Assembly: GCF_025698545.1 (NCBI RefSeq)
Contig: NC_068575.1
Location: forward strand, 61,699,980 to 61,763,979
Source of the DNA: Gossypium raimondii
Taxonomy: Eukaryota > Streptophyta > Magnoliopsida > Malvales > Malvaceae
Direction: 5' to 3'
Length of the DNA stretch: 64,000 nt
The position numbers and the translations under genes are program-made. Position 1 is the stretch's first letter. Each line of letters opens with the position of its first letter. This document shows positions 1 to 13,612 of the stretch, one piece after another. The notes beneath the pieces are model-generated. The model was not told the origin of the DNA, ran no database searches, and saw only the letters and a list, made by a program, of their open reading frames with translations.

Positions 1-760
1 CCTTAATATGCAGGGACAAATAAAGGGGCAGACAAGGCACCAAAATTGAAAAACTACAATTTTACCCTTTATAATTGATCAAATTATAAATTATGCATTA
101 CCCCCTTAAAAATAAAAGAATCTATTTAATTCTTTCAAAAATGATAAAATTATATTTGAAATCTGAAAAATTTATAATTTAATTTTGACCCAAAAAAATT
201 CTAAATTCCCTTGCTAACATGCACAATACATTCTATAACTTTCCGGTTATCAAATGAACTGCCTCATCCTAACTTTGTATCAACTCTGTTCATTTTTTAG
301 TATGTTATTATTTTATAACTTTTAAAAATAATTAATCATGCTATACATTAAAAAAAATTGATATGGTCATATGTAAATACGTTTGTATGATGTAGAAGAC
401 CCTACTCAAAACAAGGTCCCTTCCCCAATAAACCCTTTTTTCTAAAAACAAATCTATTATTTTGCTTTATATTATAAACTTAATTAGTTGTTGCATTGTT
501 TATTTGAGTACAATCATGTAGTGGTATTCAATGGGAGTAGATATAATAATTAAATTCATGATTGAAAAGTGGATGTGTTTTATAATTAACAAATCATTTC
601 ATTAGAGTTCTAATAATATTGTTTTTAATATTAATTATAATGTTAGGAAAGTTAGATCCAAAACTAAACCCACAATCCCACATGTGAGTCCATGAGCGAG
701 ATAGATTAATTAAGAAATTCAGATTTGAATTGGTTTTAATTATAAAAGAAAAGATAGTTT

Positions 761-902
761 GGAATCACTATGCAATTTACTCAAATTATGGCTTTATAAC
801 TTTTTTATAGACTTCATAATTGAAAAATACAATGGAATCACTATGCAATTTACTCAATTTATGGCTTTTTAACGTCTTTTATAATTGAAAAAATACAATA
901 AA
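761..902. repeat. 73-bp tandem duplication
   Basis: The segment starting GGAATCACTATGCAATTTAC at 761 is repeated from 834 with a few differences, so the period is 73 bp. It lies in non-coding DNA. Confidence 0.8.
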
Positions 903-1195
903 ATATCCTCCACTTTAAACTTTTGAAATACTACATGATAAGAGATATTTAAATAAATTTCAACCATAAAATATCATTTTATAATTAAAGTATTATTAGA
1001 ATAATTATCATTACCGATCCAAAGCTCGAATGGATTTGGGTCGAACTATAATAAGTTCGCAGGCCAGTTTTACAGAATTGGCTTGCAAGTTAGGCTCACA
1101 GGCTAAGCTTGCAAGTTGAGCTTGCTTTCCCGTGGGATTACCTGTATAAATCAAACTCACATAAGACCTTATAAACATGTGTTAAATCTAAAATA

Positions 1196-1200
<5 letters not shown>

Positions 1201-1246
<46 letters not shown>
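1201..1246. repeat. (TA)n microsatellite
   Basis: An uninterrupted run of about 23 TA units. Seen directly; likely length-variable between individuals. Confidence 0.95.
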
Positions 1247-1250
<4 letters not shown>

Positions 1251-1527
1251 CTACTTAGCTAATATATCGTGTCAATGAACAATATTCATATCTCATAATT
1301 ATCTAAAAAACACAAAAAAAAACACTCAACAAGTACATATACTCTTATTTTATATTTTTAGATATTATATTATTTTTATATATATGTTCATTTTAATATG
1401 ATTAATATAATTTATTTCTTAACATCATATGATTATGATTATAATGATTTTGAAGTTTAGCTACATTCCGAGGAAATGCTAGATTCGAGGCCGTGGAATT
1501 GACCGATGTACATAATTGTGGAATCCT

Positions 1528-1639
1528 CACGTGCGATTCCACTTTGACGATTCTTACGTAGAACCTCGTGCCAACGATTTATTTATTCGTTTTAATTAAT
1601 CGCCGACCTGTTTTCCGACCAACCAATGTTACCCACGTG
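1528..1639. promoter_or_regulatory. Two G-box (CACGTG) motifs
   Basis: CACGTG occurs at 1528-1533 and 1634-1639, about 1 kb upstream of the TATA-like box of the dehydrogenase gene. G-boxes are bound by plant bZIP and bHLH factors. The distance is large, so a role in this promoter is only possible. Confidence 0.3.
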
Positions 1640-2626
1640 CACACCCTAAGCTAACACTTAAACTACTTTTAATTCGTTTTTTCTTTTGACTTTGAAGAAC
1701 CTCCCTCCCCTAATTCCTTACTTGTCCCCTGCTTATAGGTACTATTAATAAAAATTAGTTTTATAATTAATATTTATATATTTTATAAATAAATTTAAAT
1801 AAAAATTTTTAATAATAAAATAAGTCATCTAGTCACACCTGTTGAGTTGGAGCTTAAGTCTAATTTTTTTAGAATAGGGATTTGAGTTATCCTGATAAAA
1901 ACCTTTACTCTTAATACTATATAATATATTTTGAAAATATTTTTAAGAAAATAATATCATTAATAGAAATTATAAACTATAAAATATAAAGACATGAATC
2001 TATCTTTATAAATAGTTGATTTCACAAAAAATATATATATATCTATAAGTAAATCAAATAAATATTAGTTAATTTAGGGCATAATAATAAATTTAACCCT
2101 TACTGTTTATATTTTTTTTGTCAATTTGACTCTTTAACTTTTTAAAGCTAAATATAGTTAATCTTTTAAAAAAGTGAAACCGATTTTTAATGGAAATATT
2201 GATTAAAAGATTAATTATTTATGTTGGTGTGACAATCATGAGGTATCTATGTATATCTCATGTTGACATGATACTATTTATCTTATATGTCATGTCAATA
2301 AATAATTTAAAATTAAAAAATATTCAAAATATATAAATAATTTAAAAATTAGTATGAAGTACATACAATTAGCATGTGAGATGTTGTGTTTAAAAGTTTA
2401 GTTAGTATTTTAGTTAAAAACATAACAATTTAACTTACAAAAATAAAAATAACAAAAAAATTAATATTAAAGACTAAATTGATTATTATAACTTAATTTA
2501 ATCCATCCTCTTTTAAGTATAAAAACTTAGGAAAAATAAACCCTGCATAATTTAATTATCATTAATCAACATGTAACGCATTATATATTTCTTTTGCAAA
2601 TTTGGTACTCTCCACCAAATCTCCAT

Positions 2627-2633
2627 TATAAAA
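2627..2633 (+). promoter_or_regulatory. TATA box candidate of the dehydrogenase gene
   Basis: TATAAAA, 159 bases upstream of the chosen ATG at 2786. It would place transcription start near 2655-2665 and give a 5' leader of about 120 bases. Confidence 0.5.
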
Positions 2634-2785
2634 TTCCTCTACTTTCGATCTCTGTCGTCGTCAAACAGGTTCCTGTCCAATAATTTACCTGATCTTTTTC
2701 TTTAAATACAAAATCAAACAAAAGCTAGCTCTTAAGTACTTTGATCATCTCTTAATAATTATATCCTACTTTTGGGTAGAAAAAA

Positions 2786-4692
2786 ATGCTAGAAACCGTG
2801 AAGTACCTGATCGGTTCAAGAGGAGCGAGCGGGTTCGGGTCGAAATCCACGGCCGAGGAAGTTACTGAGACTTGCCCTGATCTCCGTTTTATCACTGCCA
2901 TTATCACTGGTACGTAATTATATGAACCAATGATGTCGTACGTTGGCATTTGGCAATAGCTTTCTTTTCTTTTTGGTTTTGATTGAGAGAGGTTGAAACA
3001 GGTGCGACGTCGGGGATCGGTGCCGAGACGGCTCGAGTGTTGGCGAAACGAGGGGCGAGATTGGTGATTCCAGCACGGAACCTTAAAGCTGCGGCGGAAG
3101 CTAAGGCGAGGATCGTTTCTGAGTTTCCTAACTCTGAGATCGTTATAATGGCTCTTGATTTGAGTTCACTCAGTTCGGTTCGAAAATTCGTGTTGGATTT
3201 TGAATCACTTGACTTGCCTCTCAATCTCCTCGTGTAATAATCTCATAAACTCTTAGCTCCCTTATCAAAAAAAAAAAAAAAAATGAGAGAGACAACATGA
3301 CATGAGTTAACTAACTAATTTCAGTTACAACATGACATGAAACAAGACAATGAACATGCTTTGTTTTATTGGAAATATTATATCAGAAACAACGCTGGTA
3401 GGTTTGCGCATCACCATGCAATCTCTGAGGATGGAATAGAGATGACATTTGCCACTAATTATCTAGGTAAGTTTGCAATGTAATTACTCTTTTTTTCATG
3501 AGAATGCTTTAATTAAATATTAATCATATTTTTATATAGGTTAAAATATGCCATAAGCTTTTATACTTTTTAAAAATTTAGAGTTTCGTTCTTATATTTT
3601 TATTTACCAAAATTTAGTTCTTTTACTTTTCAGATTTCAAGTTCACAAGGACTAAATTTCAAAATTTTAAAATATACAAGGACTTATAACATATTTTAAC
3701 ATTTTATATATTAGATCAGCTCTAACATAATGTTAACAAAAACTTTTAGGTCACTTTTTATTGACAAAACTGTTACTAAACAAGATGATGGAGACGACAA
3801 AACAAACCGGCGTTCAAGGGAGAATCGTGAACGTGTCGTCAAGTATCAACGGTTGGTTTTCCGGCGATATGATCCGGTACCTAGGTCAGATATCCAGAAG
3901 CAAAAGGTGAGAGAACCGGGAAGAGAAAGCAATGATTATATATATATAATATTAACAAGAGAATACAAGTAAATGATTGTTCAAGAAGCAGTAATCAATT
4001 AATTAACAGTACGGCTGGTTTTCCATCATGTTTGTTTATTTGTGTTCAGTCAATACGATGCGACACGTGCTTATGCTCTATCGAAGCTGGCTAATGTTTT
4101 GCATACCAAGGAGCTTGCTCAGCGACTCAAGGTTGATGATCATCCTTCATTATTAAAACCCTAAACCCATACATGCATACATATATATTGAGGAATAGTT
4201 TCGTTTGGGTTGTTTGTAGGAAATGGGTGCCAACGTGACAGTGAACTGTGTTCATCCAGGGATTGTAAGAACCCGTCTTACCAGAGAACGTGAAGGCTTC
4301 ATCACAGGCAAGGAAATATGGTACAAAATTCTCGTACATAGATATACTTGTCTATGATTTTAATGTTTTGGTTACTGTATATTACCTGCAGATCTGGTTT
4401 TCTTTTTAGCTTCAAAGCTGCTGAAGACAACCCCTCAGGTAATAAATTAACATTACATATATATTCGAAGTAGGAAATGGGAGATTTTTATGAGCCTTAT
4501 GAATATATTGTTGTTGTCTTGTTGCAGGCAGCTTCCACTACATGTTACGTTGCAACATATCCAAGATTAGAGAATGTTAGTGGGAAATACTTTGCGGACT
4601 GTAATGAAACATGGACCTCAAAACTGGGTTCCGATTCCATTGAAGCTTCAAAGCTATGGGCTGCCTCTGAAATCATGGTGTCTGAGATTTAA
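2786..4692 (+). CDS. TIC32-like short-chain dehydrogenase/reductase
   Basis: Exons: 2786-2909, 3002-3233, 3387-3466, 3750-3906, 4050-4131, 4220-4307, 4392-4438, 4528-4692. Joined they give 324 residues with no stop. This is the classical SDR fold: the NAD(P)-binding TGATSGIG is at residues 41-48, NNAG at about 120-123, the catalytic serine region NVSSS at 173-177 and YALSK (Tyr206, Lys210) follows. The N-terminus MLETVKYLIGSRGASGFG and the C-terminus WAASEIMVSEI match the plant group named TIC32/short-chain dehydrogenase, associated with the chloroplast inner envelope import complex and with NADPH and calmodulin binding in the family founder. Whether this copy acts in plastids is inference. 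Length fits the family. All introns are GT-AG except intron 6, which starts GC (4308). An inverted-repeat element fills much of intron 3. Confidence 0.93.
3540..3700. mobile_element. MITE-like inverted-repeat element in intron 3
   Basis: The left end GTTAAAATATG and right end CATATTTTAAC are perfect inverse complements. Similarity continues inward (pieces reading as 'tttatactttttaaaaatt' and its complement). About 161 bp, inside intron 3 of the dehydrogenase gene. No coding capacity. Confidence 0.65.
4308..4391 (+). other. GC-AG intron of the dehydrogenase gene
   Basis: Exon 6 ends ATCACAG and the intron begins GCAAGG. The next exon starts ATCTGG after TGCAG. Only this junction keeps the expected protein GFITDLVFFLASK in frame; no nearby GT does. 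The donor otherwise fits the strong AG|GCAAG consensus known for GC-AG introns, about 1% of plant introns. Confidence 0.85.
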
Positions 4693-4834
4693 AAAGGGCT
4701 AGAAACATACACGAACAGACCAACCGAGAGAAAGTAATCATTACAAAGTTAAAAGACTATTAGAACCAAGTAGGATTATATATATTAAGATTACTAAGGT
4801 TGTCAGCCTAGAGTCTAACTCATTGCTAAGTCTA

Positions 4835-6037
4835 TCAACTCATTATTAACCTCAATCCTAAACCCACTAACATTACCGTGATAGAATCAAGTAGGATTAC
4901 CGTCTTGGCAGAAAATGGAGCTGCCTGCGAAGGACCAACCGAAGGAACAGGTGGAGGAACAAGCTCGGGAGGAGGAGGAACCTCATCATGATCTCCTCCA
5001 CCATCTTCTTCCACAATCTCCGGACTGGTTTCAGCCTCATCATGATCTCCTTCCACAATCTCCGAAACAAGAACATCCATCACGCCGGTACCGGGTTGGG
5101 CATTATTGTTCTCTTTGTTGTCAACATACATTCCCCATAAAAATAGGTAGACCTAGGATAGTTACATATATGCTATTTTTTTTTAAAAAAAGTAAAAATA
5201 AGTTCAGTATAAGGTAAAAATGATATTTGAATTAAAAAAAAAAATTAAAGTTCACAATTCTTTACCTCCCGATATGGATATATTCTTCCAGGAAAAGAGA
5301 GTCCAATAACCATGTAATAATAAGTGAAAAAGGATGAAATGCAGAGTAAAATGTCGGCCCTCGTACATCTGAGCACCATAACTCCAAGAATATTGACCAT
5401 GCCGATATTTCCACACCCTGTTTCATTTTTATCAAATAAAAATATAAGTTTAATTACAAAAGTTCAAATTCTAGTAATTGTTTTGAAAATTAAGCATATA
5501 GAACATGTATTTAAAAGGAAACATATTAATTAAATTGCATTTACAAAAAAAAAATACAATAAACTAATATCCAAATGGAACTGCCAAGCAGATGAAGTTC
5601 TCTTTGAGACCAAAGCATATATGGCGGAGAGCATAGCGCTACTTCCACACATCAACAAGGAAGTTGAGAGAATCGGATAATTGTATCGGGTGCGCATCCA
5701 GTCCTGTTAAAAGCAAAATGAAAAAACAAATGATCATGAGTATTGATATTTTATTGGTGTATAATTTTATTAAAACTAAAATATTTCATACCAATAAATC
5801 GCTGACTCTCGCATTGCAGAGACAACTACAATAGGCAAACACAATTCCTAAATGCTGTTTCGGAACTGGAAAAGTCGATGGTTTCACTTTGAGTTTTGGC
5901 AAGAAATTGATATCCGTGGACCAAAGATGGATTTCCGATCCAGCGTAGAAGTGAACTATCATGAGACCGCTGATGCTAATGACGGCGCAAACTATTTTTA
6001 CCTTTCCAGTTATATTGGTTATTGGAAATTGGTCCAT
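4835..6037 (-). pseudogene. 5'-truncated WAT1-related (EamA) transporter fragment
   Basis: Four exons can be traced: 6037-5792, 5703-5545, 5417-5266, 5172-4835. They correspond to the C-terminal half of WAT1-related (nodulin MtN21/EamA-like) transporters: GKVKIVCAVISISGLMIVHFY, CSCLCNA, a Y-PILSTSLLM segment, then RGPTFYSAFHPFSLIITWLL, LFLEEYIHIG and YLFLWGMYVDNKENN. The first two junctions are in phase. At the last one the frame breaks: the exon opens with S-I-Y-V-T-I-L-G-L, then about two bases are missing before Y-L-F-L-W-G-M, and the last membrane helix is a few residues short. The tail is acidic and rich in Pro, Glu and Asp (HDE...PPPPELVPPP). An AG acceptor directly precedes 6037, so upstream exons once existed, but I found none up to 6420. 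Probably dead; an unusual splice form cannot be excluded. Confidence 0.75.
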
Positions 6038-6189
6038 CCTAAAGACATTATAATAAAATAATCAAAACAAACATATCAACAAAAACTCATCACATCTTAA
6101 AACAATTAGGCAAAAAAAAAAAAAGCATATAAGGCCGGTCAAAGGGGCTTACTCCTAAAATATCATGCAATCAGCACTTACTCCTAAGG

Positions 6190-6405
6190 GGAATTTGTGA
6201 TACTGTTGAGAAAATGGTTAGGAGCATTATATAGGGGGTGTTCAAAGAAGAACGAGAGGTGCATTCGGTGAATTGGCAGGAGGTTTGTCAACCTGTTGCT
6301 AATGGGGACTAGGATTATGGCATTTGCCTATTCAAAATAGATCATTTCTCCTCAATCTTGGCTTCAGGTTTGTTGAGTATGTCTGTTCATGTCCTTGGGT
6401 GAAGT
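6190..6405 (+). mobile_element. LINE reverse-transcriptase C-terminal remnant
   Basis: Reading forward gives KEEREVHSVNWQEVCQPVANG and, after a one-base frameshift, GLGLWHLPIQNRSFLLNLGF. This is the conserved block just after the reverse-transcriptase core in plant LINEs (pattern H-V-W---C-PK--GGLG-R-L---N-A-L-K). An in-frame stop and the frameshift show decay. It sits about 150 bp upstream of the truncated transporter fragment. Confidence 0.65.
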
Positions 6406-7578
6406 TTCTTTTCCTATTTATATGATACGGTTATATAGACCCTCATGTATAAGTATGTAAATTATTTGGACTAATTAGTGCCATTGTAAAAGTAAAGAAT
6501 CAAAATTAAAACATAAAGATTAGATATCAAATGTGAACATAATAGAGAAATCGAAACTGCAATTTCACCATTATCTTGTAATGACTAAAAGGAGAAAATC
6601 ATGTTATTAGTTAATCCAAATAATTAGCCGTGGATTTTTATAAGAAGACTTATTCCAATCCATCATGCTAAAATAAAATTTTTGGTTAGAATTATCTTAT
6701 GTTTTAAAAAATTCACATCAAAATTTTTATCACAAGAATCAATAATATTAACTATTTCGACTAAACACTATAAAAATAGGATCAAATTATTGCAAAAATT
6801 CAAATATAACTATTAAATCTTAATTTTAGGTCCAGTAGAGGAAAAAATGATATGTGAATTTTCTGTAAAATGCAAAGAAGGAAAAGAAAAGAGATTGAAA
6901 TGAGTTAGGTAGAGGGACCAAAAGTGATATTTAACCAATATTGTATATTAGAGTTGATGTTAAAATATGAGTGTTGGACAAAATCTTAAAATTCAGTAGA
7001 CCAAAATAGACAATACTTCTACCATAACATTTAATATTAAAACCTGCTTTGAGGTGCTAAAATTAATCTTGAAAAATAAGTATTCGTGAATTTCACTACA
7101 CTTTTAATTAATTAATTTGTGAGAGTTTAATTTGATTGGTATGAACATTATTATCAATATAGAAAGAGGACATGGTCAACACCTTATGTGAAAGGAATAT
7201 TAGCTTATATGTTAGTGTATCATATCACCTTGGCTTAGCAGTTAAAGCGCATAACATCTGCATGGCCTACTTGAAGAATTCAAAGTGTCCAACAACTGCA
7301 TGGATGGAATTTGGAGCCTTTTATTGAATTTTCCTACAAGTTTGAAAACAAAAGTAATGATTGATTGGAGGCGTGAATCGAAGTGTTGTTCTAATGACAA
7401 CAAAAGATACTTCAAAATGTATATATTCGCCCCCAAATAAAAAAAAGCGAATGATGGGCGAAGTTTTTTTTCTCCCATTTAAAATTCTACCAAAATTAGT
7501 ACAGTATTATCTCATTTCACTAAACACTTAACAGTATCAATCTTTTTTCAGTGGCAGCAGCCATCGAAGATGTTTGTT
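6406..7578. other. AT-rich intergenic DNA
   Basis: No gene recognised. Around 7125-7200 there is a decayed tRNA-like patch (TTTGATTGGTATGA followed by GTCAACACC) that resembles another at 18365-18440 and may be an old SINE. The right end is the 3' flank of BiP. Confidence 0.4.
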
Positions 7579-11148
<3,570 letters not shown>

Positions 11149-11283
11149 CGCGAGTCTTAAACTACTCTATCTCTCTTCGAAGAAGTCTCTTGGAGATATT
11201 TCCACTATAAATCGCTGAATCGTTAAAATGAACTTTGAGGACCGATACTCCTTTTCTTTTACAGTGAGACGTGGTTGGAGCCA

Positions 11284-11292
11284 TTTTTTATA
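11284..11292 (-). promoter_or_regulatory. TATA box candidate of BiP
   Basis: Minus strand TATAAAAAA, 136 bases upstream of the BiP ATG. A CCACGTC motif (11274-11268), a one-base variant of the XBP1-type UPRE core TGACGTGG on the other strand, lies just downstream and may fall in the leader. Confidence 0.5.
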
Positions 11293-11363
11293 TTTGTAGT
11301 GTCCGAATCTAACGTTGTTTTCAGATGGGGGCGACAAATGAGAGAACATGTCATAGGTGCTGG

Positions 11364-11374
11364 CGTGGACCAAT
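11364..11374 (-). promoter_or_regulatory. ERSE-II unfolded-protein-response element
   Basis: The minus strand reads ATTGGTCCACG, an exact match to ERSE-II (ATTGG-N-CCACG), the site bound by bZIP/NF-Y factors in ER stress. It lies about 72 bp upstream of the TATA candidate of BiP and in the gene's orientation. A further ATTGG (CCAAT box) sits at 11405-11401. Confidence 0.8.
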
Positions 11375-11405
11375 AACATTTCTTATTTGCATTGTTTGAG
11401 CCAAT

Positions 11406-13288
11406 CAAATTAGATCTTGTGTTGGGGATATCCTGGCCGTTTATTTTGGTTATATAAGTAAGACGACTATTGACCAGTAGATCGGCAATTGAACTCAAAA
11501 CGCACGATTGTTGACTCGTTTTGGGCCAGCCCAAACCCCCACAACTTATTAAATGGGGTTTATCTTATCCACTTAAACTGATTCGAAGAAAATTAAGACT
11601 AGTTTGGTAAATATGAAAAGCAATCCCATGTAATTTTAACAAATATATAAAAATAATATTTCACAAAATCTACTATTGTAAATTTTATATTTCAAAAATA
11701 ATTTAAAAATATTTTTTTATTTAAATTTAGTCTAATATCAATTATCATGTTTTTAATATTAAACTTATATATTATTATATTTTAATGTTGTAATCATATT
11801 AGTAATGGAAAGGTACAAAATTTTTGAATAATTTTAAGAAATAAAAACGTAATTTAATTAATACAACCATTAAACTCGTGTATTGTATGGGATAAAAAGT
11901 TAATTTAAATCTAAAATTACAATTTAAATTGCATATTACAATATATAGATGGATATTTAATTTTTTGGATTTAAATATTAAATATTCAAAATTTAAAATT
12001 ATTATCCATGGTAAATATGTGGATAAGAATCATGTGATTGTTGAACCTTAATGGAGTATCTTCGGACCAACTAACATGCTCTATGGGCTTAAATGATGGG
12101 AGAGAAACATATGTCTTCTTTTTTTGGCCAGAAGGGAAACATGTATCTAACGTAAGGTAAATTCACAGAGCAATCATGTATATAGAGAGAATGTTAACAG
12201 ATTAAACTAGACAATGTTGGTGTGACGAAATTAGGGGCTGATAGGGTTTTGATTCCATTAAAATGGGTTTGTTCATAATTTATAAAAATTGAAATTAATA
12301 TTAATAAATTTATATTTTCATCCCTCAAAAACGATAAAAATTTAATTTTATATTTTAAAAATTATAAAGATATAAATTATTAAAATGATAAAATTATATT
12401 TTTATTATCGTAAAACTATACAACTTAATTTCGCCCTTTTTTTTTTTACTTCACCTCTACTTTGAGTCAAAATAGACAAATACCTTATCTTTATGGGTTG
12501 ATGTGGACCGATACACCTAACCTGGGTTAACAATTAAGCGAATGGCTTGAGCAATGTTCATCCTAAAGAATTGAAAGACTCTAGAGTCCATTCCTACTAG
12601 TTTTTGAAAAAAAAAAAAAGTTAAATCACAATTTAAGACTTGAACTTGGTAACAACTTTTATATCGAGATTTAAATTTTTTTAGCTTATATTGAGATTGG
12701 AACCTTTTTTTTGGTTTAAGTCTCTGAATCTAGTAATTATTCTTATATTGAAGCCTAAACTAGGTAATTATTCCCACATTAAAACTCGAACATCTTGTTG
12801 TCAAAATTAGTCCCTGAATTTGGTCCATATTGAGGCTTAACCTTTATAATTATTCTTACGTTAAGGTTTAAACTTTAAGACTTTCAAAAGAATACAAAGA
12901 GTTAGCTTAGTTAAAAAAAATTTGAATGTATTTGAACATAAAAAAATTTAGACCACGAGACCCAAAAAGTTATTTAACCCGAAAAGGACAATAACTCGCA
13001 GCCGTTTTAAACTTGAAATTATTAATGGTTGCACTGTCTGACCTCAAAGATCTTTGAAAATCTACTAAACTCTCCAAAAACAAAACTAATTATAATTTAT
13101 ATACATACAAAATAGGACCTCTATTAACATATAATTTAGAGCTGACGAAACAAATCAAAGAATCAGTATATAGATTGACATCTATATAGTGTGATCCATA
13201 AACAAAAATCTATTACGGGTCAAGGGCTTAAGGCCTACATGCGGTTGAAGACCCATTTTAACCTATTATATGTTACTCGAATTCGAAA
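11406..13288. other. AT-rich intergenic DNA with decayed repeats
   Basis: No gene seen. A dispersed repeat of the 'cat ccctcaaaaa...' type lies at about 12280-12470, and a patch of short degenerate units around 'aacttggtaattattctcatattgaag' lies at about 12620-12910. Similar patches occur at 17500-17770, 27310-27660 and 34670-35160. Confidence 0.4.
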
Positions 13289-13612
13289 ATGAGTGTTCAA
13301 AGACATTCATGTGCTTAAAACCAGACGGCACAGTTATACCTATATTCGTATATGTGTTGTGTTGCTGTATCTTTAGGGACGGAGAGGTTCTTATACTCGA
13401 ATTGGTAACCCGTAATTGAGGTAGGTTCGAATGCGTCCATCAAAGCTTGCATGAGTGTTCAAAGACATGTATGTGTTTAAAACCAGACCGCACAGTTATA
13501 CCTATATTCGTATATGTGTTGTGTTGCTGTATCTTTAGGGATGGAGAGGTTCTTATACTCGAATTGGTAACCCGTAATTGAGGTAGGTTCGAATGCGTCC
13601 ATCAAAGCTTGC
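13289..13612. repeat. 162-bp tandem duplication at the 3' end of the WD40 gene
   Basis: 13289-13450 and 13451-13612 are near-identical copies (a few mismatches near the left part). The right copy holds the last codons and the stop of the WD40 gene; the left copy is the same sequence again, now beyond the stop. Confidence 0.92.

Larger units (their letters stand above)
1..2626. other. AT-rich intergenic and promoter-side DNA with repeats
   Basis: I see no coding sequence here. The stretch holds a decayed dispersed repeat near 40-215, a 73-bp tandem duplication (761-about 902), a long TA microsatellite (1201-1246), and a less AT-rich patch around 1480-1640 with two CACGTG G-boxes. A decayed inverted-repeat type element lies at about 2095-2520. 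The right end is the upstream region of the dehydrogenase gene. Confidence 0.6.

Noticed and set aside
3730-3972. 80-codon open frame on the plus strand
   Set aside because: It overlaps exon 4 of the dehydrogenase gene in a different frame. The spliced frame gives the conserved GWFSGDMIRYLGQISRS.
4915-5217. 100-codon plus-strand frame rich in Glu, His and Pro
   Set aside because: It is the complement of the acidic Pro-rich tail of the transporter fragment on the minus strand, where homologous membrane segments lie upstream.
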